DNA from: Blastocatellia bacterium
GTDB lineage: Bacteria; Acidobacteriota; Blastocatellia; Chloracidobacteriales; JADJPF01
DNA length: 64,000 bases
Direction: 5' to 3'
Assembly: GCA_016713405.1 (NCBI GenBank)
Contig: JADJPF010000027.1
Location: 372,001 to 436,000 of the forward strand
Shown: piece by piece, positions 26,145 through 37,071 of the stretch
Layout: each line of letters starts with the position of its first letter
How positions within the stretch are numbered: the stretch's first letter is position 1
The notes under the pieces: generated by a model
The model's input: only the letters and a program-made list of their open reading frames with translations
Databases searched by the model: none
Told to the model about the DNA's origin: nothing
Program-made: the position numbers and the translations under genes

Positions 26145-28653
26145 TTATAACAGTTGTCTTTTTAGCTCTGCTAAATGACGTAAGGCTTCTTCAGGAGATA
26201 TCTGTTCTAAAGGTAGCTCTCTAAGAATTTGTAAAACGCTTTCATTAGCTAAATCAAAAAGACTTGGTTGTTGTTTCCAGTTATTACCCCGTGAGGGAAG
26301 GTGTCTAGCAAGTTTTGGTTTACCAGTTACATCCAGTTCATTAGCTTCTAAATTACCTAAAATCTCCCTAGCTCTTTCAATTACTTGTGTAGGAAGCCCT
26401 GCAATTCTAGCTACTTCTATGCCATAAGATTTACTAGTGGATCCTTCAATCAAGCGGCGTAAAAAGACAATTTGCCCACCTTGCTCTTTTAATGCCATTT
26501 GGAAATTACGTACACCAGGCAGCAGTTTAGCAAGCTCTGTCATTTCATGATAATGTGTGGCAAAAATGGTTTTTGCTGCGTGTTTAGCATTATCATGTAG
26601 ATACTCAGCAATGGCCCAAGCTAATGAAAGTCCATCAAAAGTTGCTGTTCCTCGTCCAATTTCGTCTAGTAAAATTAAGCTTCGTGGAGTTGCAGTATTA
26701 AGAATATACGCAGTTTCTGTCATCTCAACCATAAAAGTTGATCTTCCTCGTGCTAGATTGTCAGATGCTCCAACTCTAGTAAAGACGCGATCAACAATTG
26801 CAAGTTGTGCTTCTGTTGCAGGGACAAAACAGCCTATTTGAGCCATAATTGAAATTAATGCTGTTTGACGTAAATAAACTGATTTGCCTCCCATATTGGG
26901 CCCAGTAATTATTAATAATCTATGAGTAGTATTATTAATATATAAATCATTAGGAATAAAACGTTCTCCTTGAGTTTCTACAACAGGATGACGACTATCT
27001 TTAAGAATAATTTCATCGGCTTCATTTAAGGTTGGACGACAATAATTTTTCTTAGCTGCAACTTCAGCAAAATTAAATAACACATCGATTATCGCTAAAA
27101 TATGGGCTGTACGTTGGATTCTGGTTGTTTGACTAGCGATTTGTTGGCGTAGTTGTTGAAAAAGATCTTGCTCAATTCTAAGTATTTCTTCTTCTGCACC
27201 TAAAACTTTTGTTTCTAACTCTTTTAATTCTGGGGTTGTAAAGCGTTCAGCATTAACAAGGGTTTGTTTTCTTTCATATTCAGCAGGAACAAGCTTGAGG
27301 TTAGTTTTACTTACTTCAATAAAATAACCAAATACATTATTAAATCTTACTTTTAAAGAACTTATTCCTATACGTTCACGCTCACGTATTTCTATTGCAG
27401 CAATAAAACTTTGAGCATTTTGTCTAATTGAGCGAAGTTCATCTAATTCTTTATGATAGCCTTCTCTAAAGACTCCTCCATCGCTTAAATTAGCAGGAGG
27501 CTCATCTGTAATAGCTTCTTTAATTAAATTGCTAATATCACTTAATTCATCTAAATCTTCACGTAAAACTTCTAGCAGGGAACTAGTAGCTTGTTCAAGT
27601 AAGAGTTTGACCTCAGGAATTATTTCTAAGCTACTTTTTAAGGAAAGTAAATCTCTAGGGTTAGCAGTACCAAGAGAAATACGGCCTAATAGTCTTTCTA
27701 AATCTTGAATTTTGCCAAGTTGCTGACGGACTCGATCTCTCATTATTGTATTACGGCGCACTTCAGCAACTGCATCCAAACGGGTATTAAGCTCACCTAG
27801 TTTAATTGATGGTCTAAGCAACCATTGTTTAAGAAGCCTTGCTCCCATACTGGTTTCAGTTTGATCTAGTACTCCTAATAAAGTATTGCTTTTTGAGCCT
27901 TCAATTGCTGCAACAAGTTCAAGATTACGGATTGTTGCGCCATCTAAAATCATATAATCGGCTGGCTCAAAATAAGCAATATTATTAATATGTGCAGCAG
28001 CTTCTTTTTGGGTATCTCTTACATAATTTAGTATTGCTCCTGACGCGCTGATAGCAACAGATTTTTTTTGGAGTGTTTTGACTACTATTTGTTGTTCCAA
28101 AAAGGGAAGACAAACTCTGAGGATAAATAATTTCTTTAGGCGAACAACTTTCGATTTCTTCTACTAAACGTGACCATGAGTTTTCTCCACTTGTTTGTGT
28201 AGTGATAAATTCTCCTGTTGAAACATCCACAAATGCTACTGCTAAAGTGTCTTTATTACCTGTAATTGCAGCTAAATAACAGTTCTCTTTGCTTTCTAGC
28301 AACTGTGAATCAACAGTTGTTCCAGGAGTAATAATACGAACAACATCACGTTTAACTAACTTTATACCTTTACTAGCTGTTTCCAACTGATCACAAATTG
28401 CTACTCTATAGCCTTTACGTACTAATTTTGAGATATAATTGCTAGCTGAATGATAAGGTACACCACACATTGGAACAGGTGTTCCACGTTCTTTATTACG
28501 AGCAGTTAGGGTAATTTCAAGCTCTCTTGCTCCAATGATTGCATCTTCATAAAACATTTCATAAAAATCACCTAAACGAAAAAATAGTAAAGTTCCTGGG
28601 TGTTGGTGCTTAATCTCATTATATTGCTTAAGCATTGGAGTTGTATTTTCCAT
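26145..28653 (-). CDS. mutS: DNA mismatch repair protein MutS, frameshifted in this sequence
   Basis: The N-terminal mismatch-binding domain has 'RLGDFYEMFYEDA', where the Phe-x-Glu motif intercalates at mismatches. The connector, lever and clamp domains follow. The ATPase has Walker A 'TGPNMGGKSVYLRQ', 'LDEIGRGTATFDG' and 'FATHYHE'. Together the two frames make about 836 residues, a normal MutS. The frame breaks in the T run of the coding strand (plus-strand A run 28099-28103). Removing one base joins 'SLPFLEQQIVVKTLQKKSVAIS', and the two frames overlap in between. I treat this as one gene with a homopolymer indel. Confidence 0.88.
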
Positions 28654-28878
28654 TCCTGCAAGCCTACCTTATGTAAGTATTAATATTAATAAGTGGAAAA
28701 ATAAAATTTAATTTAAGAATTGAGAATATAGACTGAAATAATAGGATTTTGTAGTAATTGAGGCGGGAGAAAGAAATAGCAAATCAAGAGAGCCAGGATA
28801 AAACATTATAGTAAATAATAATTTATCTTAGCTTTCTTGAGTTATAAGCTAAAATCTTACTTAATGGAAGATACATTA

Positions 28879-29088
28879 CTAAATCTTAGTGATACTAATA
28901 TCATCCATATTTTCTTTTGGTTTAGTTAAAAACCATCCTCCACCACATACCATTGCAAGAACAAGGCATGCTAATGAACCTATTAAATAACTAAATCCAG
29001 CATCTACACCAAATTTGGTATATCTGGAAAACAAGAAAAGTGCGCCAACTAACAAAACAACGGCTCCAACAAGTAAAGCAGGTCTCAT
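28879..29088 (-). CDS. Small two-helix membrane protein
   Basis: The 69-residue protein has two clear transmembrane segments: about 4-23 ('ALLVGAVVLLVGALFLFSRY') and about 33-54, with a short charged tail 'KPKENMDDISITKI'. I recognise no family. A good sigma70-like promoter lies upstream (TTGCTA-17-TATAGT), which supports it being a real gene. It stands alone between ligA and mutS. Confidence 0.6.
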   Translation of the reverse strand: MRPALLVGAVVLLVGALFLFSRYTKFGVDAGFSYLIGSLACLVLAMVCGGGWFLTKPKENMDDISITKI

Positions 29089-29152
29089 GGTAATAACCTC
29101 TTAATTAAATTTTTAACAATGGTTACTTGCATTCACCTGGCACTTACCAGGC

Positions 29153-29181
29153 ACTATAATTTTTGAGTATTTAATTAGCAA
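29153..29181 (-). promoter_or_regulatory. Promoter of the 69-residue membrane protein, with a downstream inverted repeat
   Basis: On the minus strand, TTGCTA (29181-29176) and TATAGT (29158-29153) are 17 nt apart. Just past the -10 box, CCTGG-6 nt-CCAGG (29151-29136) forms a short palindrome overlapping the expected start site, a plausible operator position. Seen by eye only. Confidence 0.5.
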
Positions 29182-29302
29182 CTGCCCTAGTTAGCAACAA
29201 CTAGAAATTTTGATTTTTGACTTGAAAGTTTTTTGCGGTAAATCACCTAGATTATTGCACAACTTTTTTTTTAATAGAAGATTTTTTTATCAACACCTGG
29301 AA

Positions 29303-31431
29303 TCATTGCTTTAATTCAAGCATTTTCCCAAAAGTTTCTTCATCAACAATAGCAACTCCTAAACTTTGAGCGCGATCTAGTTTTGAGCCTGCTTCAAGCC
29401 CTGCTACAACAAAATCTGTTTTTTTGCTAACAGAGCTATTTACACGTCCACCGCGTTCTTCAATTAATTTTTGCGCTTGTTCACGAGTAAAATTAACTAA
29501 TTTTCCTGTTAAGACAAACTGTTTTCCAGTAAAAATTTTTGCTACTGTGCTAGAACCTGATTGTTGAAAATTGACATCCACACTACGTAGTTTTTCAATT
29601 AGTTTTCTATTACTTTCTAAGTTAAACCAATTATAGATTGCCATAGCAACAACATTGCCAATCTCAAAAATATTAGTTAATTCTTCTTTAGTTGCAACCA
29701 TTAATTGATCTAATGTGCCAAAATGATTTGCCAGCACTTTAGCTTTACGCTCACCAACATGACGAATACCAAGACCAGTAAGTAATTGAGCTAGATCACG
29801 TTTTTTGCTTTGTTCTAGCTGATTTAATAAGTTTTGGGCTGATTTTTTCCCATTCTTTCTAGTTTTAGCAAATCTTCTAGTTTTAGGTAGTAAAGATCTG
29901 CCAGGTCGGAAACAAGTTTGTTGTCCACTAATTGTTCTGCAAGCCTATCGCCTAGTTCCTCAATTTGCATTGCATCACGAGAAGAAAAATGTAGCAGGGC
30001 TTCTTTAAGTTTTGCTAAACAATTGTCATTTGTGCAACGAATTACTGCTTCGCCTGCTAAACGAATTACTTCACCACCACAAACAGGGCAGGAATTTGGC
30101 ATAACAAAATCTTGGAGTTGCTCGCTAATTTCTTTTCTTTTTTCTATAAGAACTTTTACAACTTTTGGGATAATCTCGCCGCATTTTTCTACCATCACCC
30201 AATCGCCTATTTTTAAGTCTAAACGCTTGATTTCATCCTCATTATGAAGTGAAGCACGAGCAACCGTAGTTCCTGCTAAAAGAACGGGTTGAAGTTCTGC
30301 AACAGGAGTTAGCGCACCTGTACGGCCAACTTGTATTGTAATTGCATTTACTCTGGTTTGTGCTTGGCGTGGAGGATACTTAAAAGCTACGGCCCAACGA
30401 GGGGATTTTGTTGTGCTACCAAAATCTTCTTGTAAGTCAATTTGATTAATTTTTATTACTACACCATCAGTTTCATAATCTAGCGAGTTTCGTTTTTCAT
30501 CCCACTCGCGACAAAATGTTATTACATCATCAATAGTTTCACATAAACGGCTATGCTCATTAACCTTAAAGCCTGCTCCGCGTAGCCATTCAAGCGCGTT
30601 CCAGTGAGTTTGAAAAGGTTTATTTCCATCAAAATAAAGGTCATAAGCAAAACAATCTAGTTTTCTTGCTGCAACTGCTTGAGGGTCAAGAAGTTTCATC
30701 GTCCCAGAAGCAAGATTACGCGGGTTAGCATAACGAGAAAGCCCTTTTTCTTGCTGTTCTTCATTTATTCTTTCAAACATTTTATTGGATAAATAAACTT
30801 CACCTCTAACTTCTATTTCTGTTATACCTTGGGGCCAAAGTTCGCTATTTTCTGAAGACTCAGAAGCCACATCAAGTAAAGGTAAGTCACTGTTGGATAG
30901 CAAGTTAGAGGAAGTTTTTTGAAAAGAAAAAGGAAAAAAAGGGTTTTCAGGAAGTCTTAAAGGAATTGCTCTAATTGTGCGGACATTTTCTGTAACATTG
31001 TCTCCTACTTCACCATCTCCACGAGTTACACCACGAACTAAAACCGAAGTTTCATACATTGCAGAAATACTTAAACCATCAATTTTTAGTTCAGCAACAA
31101 AGTTATAAGCACGTCCAGCCGCAAGTTTTTCACAACGCTTATGCCAGTCTAATAAATCGTCTTCTGAGTAAGTGTTATCAAGCGATAACATTTGCCGTCT
31201 AAATTTATAAGGCTCAAAACCTGAAACAGGACGACCTCCAACACGTTGAGAAGGGCTATCAGGTGTAAGTAGTTCTGGATGAGCATCTTCTAGCTGACGA
31301 AGGCGAAATAGCAATTGGTCATATTCATAATCGGAAATCTCTGGCGAACTTAAAACATAATATCTTTCATTATGATAATTTATTTCTTTACGTAATTTTT
31401 CTATTTCTGCTTTAACGTCGGCTTGGGCCAT
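29303..31431 (-). CDS. ligA: NAD-dependent DNA ligase LigA, frameshifted in this sequence
   Basis: LigA seals nicks in replication and repair and is normally essential. The adenylation domain carries the active-site Lys116 in 'AELKIDG'. It is followed by an OB fold, a Zn finger ('CPVCGG' with 'CTNDNCLAKL'), helix-hairpin-helix repeats and a C-terminal BRCT domain ('GKQFVLTGKLVNFTREQAQ'). The first frame stops after 'ERMGKNQPKTY'. Adding one A to the run at 29843-29848 (T run on plus) restores 'ERMGKKSAQNLLNQLEQSKK' and runs into the second frame. A roughly 40-residue Ser/Phe-rich insert (about 178-220) sits in the adenylation domain. Confidence 0.88.
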
Positions 31432-31442
31432 ACTTAAAACTC

Positions 31443-32654
31443 CTAGTTTTTATTTTTCTTTTTTTCTTCTTTGATGGGGACAAGTTCTTGGGCGCGAGCA
31501 GCAACCAAACCTTCATCAGTAACTAAGAATAGATTCTCTGCTTCTAAAGTAGGTGCAGCAATAATTACATTAGTATTATCTATTTTGTATTGTCCTAGAG
31601 GTTTTCCATTAGTAGCTAGAAGGAAAATTTTATCGCTACCAAGAGGAGTAACCAACATTTGTTGATTGTTGAGAATTGGATCAAATGTTAAACGGCCAGT
31701 TAAGCGGACTTTCCAAGCTGTATCACCGTTTTTAGCATTAAAGCCATAAACAAAATTATCAAAACAACTTACTATTAAAAACTTATCTGTTAGTTGAGGT
31801 GCAGTTTCTACAGCAGCACCAACGCGAACTTGCCAAAGTAATTTTCCTGTATCACGCTCTAAAGCATAAATATTGCCCAGGCTATCACCAAAAAAGACTT
31901 GGTTTTCATTAACTGTTGCTGTTCCACGTAAAGCACTTTGAGCTTGAAAACGCCAAAAAACTTCGCCTGTTTCGCTTGATAAACTGTGCATTAAACCTGC
32001 TTCAGTGCCAATAAATATTTCATCATCTGCAAATAAAGGCTTAGCCTTCGCTAAAGAACCTAAGTCAACTTGCCAATTAGTATTTCCTGATATATCTAGC
32101 GAGTAAAATTTGTTGTCTTCGCTTGCAGCATAAATTGTTTGTTCTTCTAGCACTAAAGGGTTAGAAAAAGCTTGAGGAAAATTTTTTGTCCAAGCTGTTA
32201 GACCAGTCCGCTTATTAATAACTCTTAAAATTCCTTCATTACTATCAGAAGAGTTTGGACGAGAGGAAATATAAATATTTTCTTCAGTGGCAATTAGCGG
32301 AGAAACAATTTTTCCTCCTGGTTGAGTTTCCCAACGAAGTTGACCGCTACTTGCTTCTAGCGATACTATCCGCCCATCATCCAAAGGTAAATAAACGCTT
32401 TCTGGTTCTACTAAAACAGGTAATTTAGTAGTATTACGGCTAGCAAATTGCCATTGAAAAACAAATGCTGGTGGTAAAGTTTCTAGCTTGGTAAAAATCT
32501 CTTTTTTAAGTTTTTCCTTTTTTTGACGGTTTCTAAAATTTTCTCTATCTCTTCTTCGTCTGCCTTGTCCAAAAATGTCAATATTGAACAAAAATAGAAA
32601 AACTAATAATAGACAAAGCATTTTAGAATATTTTGAAGTCGCTAAATTTTGCAT
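31443..32654 (-). CDS. Exported PQQ-like beta-propeller protein (BamB-like)
   Basis: The 403-residue protein has a signal peptide (about 1-29) ending 'FNIDIFGQG', a basic linker, then repeated propeller blades with Trp-rich motifs such as 'GQLRWETQPGG', 'GNTNWQVDLG', 'GEVFWRFQAQ' and 'GKLLWQVRVG'. These are PQQ-binding-like (PF13360) repeats. BamB is the outer-membrane assembly lipoprotein with this fold, but this protein has no lipobox Cys, so BamB identity is not certain. It ends 11 nt before ligA, probably in one transcript with it. The tail is Lys-rich. Confidence 0.75.
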   Translation of the reverse strand: MQNLATSKYSKMLCLLLVFLFLFNIDIFGQGRRRRDRENFRNRQKKEKLKKEIFTKLETLPPAFVFQWQFASRNTTKLPVLVEPESVYLPLDDGRIVSLEASSGQLRWETQPGGKIVSPLIATEENIYISSRPNSSDSNEGILRVINKRTGLTAWTKNFPQAFSNPLVLEEQTIYAASEDNKFYSLDISGNTNWQVDLGSLAKAKPLFADDEIFIGTEAGLMHSLSSETGEVFWRFQAQSALRGTATVNENQVFFGDSLGNIYALERDTGKLLWQVRVGAAVETAPQLTDKFLIVSCFDNFVYGFNAKNGDTAWKVRLTGRLTFDPILNNQQMLVTPLGSDKIFLLATNGKPLGQYKIDNTNVIIAAPTLEAENLFLVTDEGLVAARAQELVPIKEEKKKNKN

Positions 32655-32699
32655 AACTTAATTTCCTACTAAAGTTTGGCAATAAAGCCCTAGCTCTAT

Positions 32700-32729
32700 T
32701 TGCAGCTATTAAGTTGATCCTCATATAAT
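32700..32729 (+). promoter_or_regulatory. Sigma70-like promoter of guaA
   Basis: TTGCAG (32700-32705) and a perfect TATAAT (32724-32729) are 18 nt apart. The predicted start near 32736 leaves a leader of about 40 nt before the GTG start codon of guaA. No riboswitch fits in this space. Confidence 0.6.
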
Positions 32730-32775
32730 ATTGGTTTCTTTTTTATTGTATTTTTATTACTGAGAGACAACTTTT

Positions 32776-34317
32776 GTGACTAATAAATCCGATATTATTT
32801 TGATTCTTGACTTTGGTTCGCAGTACACTCAACTAATTGCCCGACGAGTTAGAGAGTTAAATGTTTACTGCGAAATCATACCTTTTAACACGCCAATAGA
32901 GAAAATTAAAGCAAAAAATCCTAAAGGAATAGTCCTTTCAGGTGGCCCGGCTTCGGTCTATGAAAAAGATGCTCCTCATTGTGATTCTCAAGTATTAAAA
33001 CTAGATATTCCTATATTAGGGATTTGCTATGGATTTCAATTACTAGCTTTCTTTCTTGGCGGCAAGGTAGAAGCCTCTAAACAAAGGGAATACGGCGCAG
33101 CAGAGATTATTGTTAACGAAACCGACACTAAACTTTTTGCTAATTTACCTAATCGTTTACAAGTTTGGATGAGTCATGGAGATTACGTTAGTCAACTTCC
33201 TAGCGGGTTTAGAGCTATAGCACAGACAGAAAACGCGCTTGGTGCTGCTATAAACTTAGAAAATAACTACTATGCCTTACAATTTCATCCTGAAGTAGTT
33301 CATACTCCAGAAGGAAAACAAATCTTAAGTAATTTTTTAGATATTTGTCATTGTCATAGAGATTGGACAATGAATGCTTTTATTGATGAAACTGTTGCTG
33401 AAATCAAAGCTCAAGTAGGCGATAGACATGTAATTTGTGGGCTTTCTGGTGGGGTTGATTCTTCTGTAGCAGCAGCTTTAGTTGATCGTGCAATTGGCGC
33501 ACAGTTAACGTGTTTATTTATTGATAATGGGCTACTTAGAAAAAATGAATTTACCGAAGTTCTAAACCTTTATAAAGAAAATGTTCACTTAAATGTTATT
33601 GGAGTGGCTGCTGGAGAAAGATTTCTTTCTCAATTAGAAGGGATTATCGATCCAGAATTAAAACGTAAGCGTATAGGAAATGAATTTATTGAAGTTTTCC
33701 AGTCAGAAGCTAAAAAGCTAGGAACAATAGATTTTCTTGTTCAAGGCACACTTTACCCAGATGTTATTGAATCTGTATCGGTTAAAGGCCCATCGGCAGT
33801 AATTAAATCTCATCATAATGTTGGCGGATTGCCAGAAAAAATGTTATTAAAGCTAATTGAACCACTAAGAGAATTATTTAAGGATGAAGTTAGGCAATTA
33901 GGCCGTGAACTAGGGCTTCCAGACGAAATCATTAACCGTCAACCTTTTCCCGGCCCTGGTTTAGCTGTTCGTATCTTAGGCGAAGTTACAGCAGATCGAG
34001 TTACTACGCTACAATCAGCAGATACTATTGTGATGGAAGAAATCCGACGAGCAAACCTTTATGATGAGATTTGGCAAGCTTTTGCCGTGTTGCTACCTAT
34101 TCAAAGTGTAGGCGTAATGGGTGATAGTCGTACTTATGAAAATGCTATTGCTATTCGTGCCGTACATAGCCAAGATGGAATGACGGCTGATTGGGTAAGA
34201 ATGCCTTATGATGTTCTACATCGTATTTCTAGTAGAATCATTTCAGAAGTAAAAGGTATAAATCGAGTGGTTTATGATATTTCCTCTAAACCCCCTAGTA
34301 CAATTGAATGGGAATAA
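32776..34317 (+). CDS. guaA: GMP synthase (glutamine-hydrolysing)
   Basis: GuaA converts XMP to GMP with glutamine and ATP. The N-terminal class I glutamine amidotransferase has the nucleophile Cys84 in 'GICYGFQ' and the partner 'FHPEVVHT'. The C-terminal synthetase has the PP-loop 'GLSGGVDSSVAAAL' and ends 'SSKPPSTIEWE', the strictly conserved GuaA end. It is 513 residues, standard length. The start codon is GTG. Confidence 0.97.
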   Translation: MTNKSDIILILDFGSQYTQLIARRVRELNVYCEIIPFNTPIEKIKAKNPKGIVLSGGPASVYEKDAPHCDSQVLKLDIPILGICYGFQLLAFFLGGKVEASKQREYGAAEIIVNETDTKLFANLPNRLQVWMSHGDYVSQLPSGFRAIAQTENALGAAINLENNYYALQFHPEVVHTPEGKQILSNFLDICHCHRDWTMNAFIDETVAEIKAQVGDRHVICGLSGGVDSSVAAALVDRAIGAQLTCLFIDNGLLRKNEFTEVLNLYKENVHLNVIGVAAGERFLSQLEGIIDPELKRKRIGNEFIEVFQSEAKKLGTIDFLVQGTLYPDVIESVSVKGPSAVIKSHHNVGGLPEKMLLKLIEPLRELFKDEVRQLGRELGLPDEIINRQPFPGPGLAVRILGEVTADRVTTLQSADTIVMEEIRRANLYDEIWQAFAVLLPIQSVGVMGDSRTYENAIAIRAVHSQDGMTADWVRMPYDVLHRISSRIISEVKGINRVVYDISSKPPSTIEWE

Positions 34318-34436
34318 ATATTTTATACACTTGCAAATTGAGCAATAAGAGTTTTAATGCTATTATTCTTTGATCTTTAAGTAACATAACCACATTCAAA
34401 CCTTTAGCATAAAAAGAATTATATTAAGGAGTATTT

Positions 34437-36953
34437 ATGACTCTTATTGCTGATACTAAGGCAAAAAAATATTTAATTAAAAGTTTTGCGATTTTATTAA
34501 TATTATTTTTAGGTTTTTGGTCGTCAAATCGAGAAACTACACCAAAAGTTTCTGCCAATGATCAACCAAGTGCTGTTTATAGTTTTGAAAGCCCACAAAT
34601 TCATCCATTAGCTATTACCCCTGATGGAACACGTCTTTTAGCCGTCAATAGCCCAGATCATAGACTTAGTGTTTTTGATATTACTGTCAATAGTCCTAGG
34701 CTACTTTCTGAAATTCCTGTTGGCCTAGAACCTGTAAGCGTTGCTGCTAGAAATAATAATGAAGCTTGGGTAGTTAATTGGCTGTCTGATAATGTTAGCG
34801 TTGTAGATTTATCTACAGGTAATGTTATTAGAACAATTGCTGTAGGAGATGAGCCAACAGATATTATTTTTGCTGGCGGAGCAAATGAAAAAGCTTTTGT
34901 TTGTGTTTCTGGAACTAGACAAATAAAAGTTTTCCAACCCAATAGCGATCAACTTTTACAAACTATTGAAATTCAAGGTAAACAACCTCGCTCGCTCGCT
35001 CGTGATAGTAAAGGCGAAAATGTTTTTGTTTCTGTTTTTGAATCAGGTAATCAAACCACCATTATTTCAGCAGAGTTTGTTCAAGAATCTGGAGGACTTC
35101 CAGCCCCCAATCCAGCTATGTCTTCTAGTTTGCCTCCATTTCCACAAACTGGAATTATTGTTAAGAAAAAAGGTAAAAAGAAATGGGCTGATGAAACAGG
35201 TAGCACTAAATGGACAAAATTTGTTCCATTTACTTTAGCTGATAATGATGTTTTTGTTATTGATGCTACTAGCGATAAACCAAGTGTCAAAACTTCTGTA
35301 ACAGGTGTTGGAACTCATATCGGAAATAGCGTTTTTGACCAAAAATCTAATAAATTACTTGTTATTAATACTGATTCTGATAATGTTGTACGCTTTGAGC
35401 CTAAAGTTAAAGGCCGCTTTATAAAAACTCAGGTAGCAGTAATTGATGTTTCTAGTAAAAATCCTGCTGTCAAAAATGTAAATCTCAACCCACACATTGA
35501 TTTAACAAAAGAAGAAAGCAGCGCAGAAGATAAAGCTAAAAGTTTAGCTATGCCAACTGATATTGTCCAAGATAGTAGTGGGCGATTTTATGTAGCTTCT
35601 ACAGGTTCGGCTAAAGTCGGAATTTTAGATAGCAATGGAAATATTCAAAGCCGCGTTAGTGTTGGCGAAGGCCCAACAGGACTAGCAATAGATGGGGCAC
35701 GCAGTCAGCTTTATGTCTTAAACCGATTTGATCAAACAATTAGCGTTATAAATACTTCATCTCAACAAGAAAAAGAACGAGTCGCAATTGGTTATAACCC
35801 TGAGCCAAGTTTTGTACGTGAAGGCCGTCAATTCCTTTATGGTACAGAGTTTTCATCACATGGAGATATTTCTTGTGCAAGTTGTCATCGTAATGGTCAT
35901 AATGATGGACTAGCTTGGGATTTAGGCGATCCTACAGGGAAAATTGATGTTGTAAGAAGTCGCTCATTTTTAGGTGGAGGGTCTTTTACTTTTAATCTAC
36001 ATCCAATGAAAGGGCCGATGGTGACACAATCATTGCGGGGAATTGTTGGGACTGAACCGCTTCATTGGCGTGGAGATAAGGAAAAACTTAAAAACTTTGA
36101 TGGAGCATTTACATCTTTATTAGGTGGAAAACGTAAGCCAACAGAAGCGGAAATGGAAAAATTTGAGGCCTTTATTAAAACTCTAACTTTTCCTCCTAAC
36201 CCACTGCAAAATTTAGACCGTACTTATCCTAGTCCATCAAGCGGCCCAAATCCTGCTCGTGGAGAAAGAATTTTTGTTAATGATCGAACTGATCGCGGCG
36301 CGTTAACTTGTAATTTCTGCCATACAACTGTTCCATTTGGAACAGGAACAAATGGTTTAATTATTCCTGGTCAAGTGCTGCTTATGTCTAATGGTAGACC
36401 TGAACCTCAACCAATGAAAATTCCTCAACTGCGTGGAATGTATCAAAAAACAGGTTATTTAAGAGAAGCTGGTAAACAACTCTCAGGCTATGGTTTTGCT
36501 CATGATGGTGTGTTTGATACTTTATTTAATTTTCTTAAAACAGTTAATTTTACCTTTAGAAATGATCAAGAACGCCGAGATGTTGAAGCTTATGTTTTAG
36601 CACTAGATACAGGCATTGCTCCTAGCGTTGGATTTCAAGTTACGGTTAATGATGCTACTAAATCTGCTACTGCAACTACAGCAAACATTATGTTGTTAAT
36701 GTCTCAAGCTGAGAAAAAGAATGTTGAATTAGTTGTAAAAGGGATTTATCAAACTCAAATACGGGGATTCTTTTATATTGGTGGCGGAATGTTCCAAACT
36801 GATAAAAATGGTGAAGCACCAGTGTCTTGGCAAACTTTAGTCCAAGCAGTAACTAAAGGTAATGAGCTAACATTTACCGGCGTACCTGTAGGAAATGGAC
36901 GACGTATTGGGATAGATCACAATGATAATAGTATTTTGGATATGGACGAATAG
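34437..36953 (+). CDS. Exported beta-propeller cytochrome c with two heme motifs
   Basis: The 838-residue protein has an N-terminal hydrophobic segment (about 12-28), then a YVTN/YncE-like beta-propeller (about 45-460: 'LSVFDITVNSPRLLSEIPVG', 'NLSTG..IRTIAVGDEP'). Two c-type heme sites follow: C480-A-S-C483-H484 and C625-N-F-C628-H629. The second half is similar to the di-heme peroxidase/MauG group ('PMVTQSLRGIVGTEPLHWRGD'). It is probably periplasmic electron transfer or oxidase-type. No c-type maturation genes are near. The stop is followed by a clear terminator. Confidence 0.82.
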   Translation: MTLIADTKAKKYLIKSFAILLILFLGFWSSNRETTPKVSANDQPSAVYSFESPQIHPLAITPDGTRLLAVNSPDHRLSVFDITVNSPRLLSEIPVGLEPVSVAARNNNEAWVVNWLSDNVSVVDLSTGNVIRTIAVGDEPTDIIFAGGANEKAFVCVSGTRQIKVFQPNSDQLLQTIEIQGKQPRSLARDSKGENVFVSVFESGNQTTIISAEFVQESGGLPAPNPAMSSSLPPFPQTGIIVKKKGKKKWADETGSTKWTKFVPFTLADNDVFVIDATSDKPSVKTSVTGVGTHIGNSVFDQKSNKLLVINTDSDNVVRFEPKVKGRFIKTQVAVIDVSSKNPAVKNVNLNPHIDLTKEESSAEDKAKSLAMPTDIVQDSSGRFYVASTGSAKVGILDSNGNIQSRVSVGEGPTGLAIDGARSQLYVLNRFDQTISVINTSSQQEKERVAIGYNPEPSFVREGRQFLYGTEFSSHGDISCASCHRNGHNDGLAWDLGDPTGKIDVVRSRSFLGGGSFTFNLHPMKGPMVTQSLRGIVGTEPLHWRGDKEKLKNFDGAFTSLLGGKRKPTEAEMEKFEAFIKTLTFPPNPLQNLDRTYPSPSSGPNPARGERIFVNDRTDRGALTCNFCHTTVPFGTGTNGLIIPGQVLLMSNGRPEPQPMKIPQLRGMYQKTGYLREAGKQLSGYGFAHDGVFDTLFNFLKTVNFTFRNDQERRDVEAYVLALDTGIAPSVGFQVTVNDATKSATATTANIMLLMSQAEKKNVELVVKGIYQTQIRGFFYIGGGMFQTDKNGEAPVSWQTLVQAVTKGNELTFTGVPVGNGRRIGIDHNDNSILDMDE

Positions 36954-36990
36954 CCAATATAAAATTTAGCTAATAATTTATTTACGATAA

Positions 36991-37020
36991 AATAGGTAGG
37001 ATTTATCCTGCCTATTTTTT
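36991..37020 (+). terminator. Rho-independent terminator after the cytochrome gene
   Basis: AATAGGTAGGA (36991-37001) pairs with TCCTGCCTATT (37006-37016), with one T·G wobble, across a 4-nt loop. A T run ends at 37020. Confidence 0.88.
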
Positions 37021-37071
37021 CATCAGCTATTACTGCTAAACTAATAACAATTAAGGAGAGCAATTAAGTTA

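Noticed and set aside
28081..28120. Programmed frameshift in mutS
   Set aside because: The change lies in a short T run with no downstream pseudoknot or Shine-Dalgarno-like stimulator that I could see. Similar breaks occur in many genes of this window, so sequencing error is simpler.
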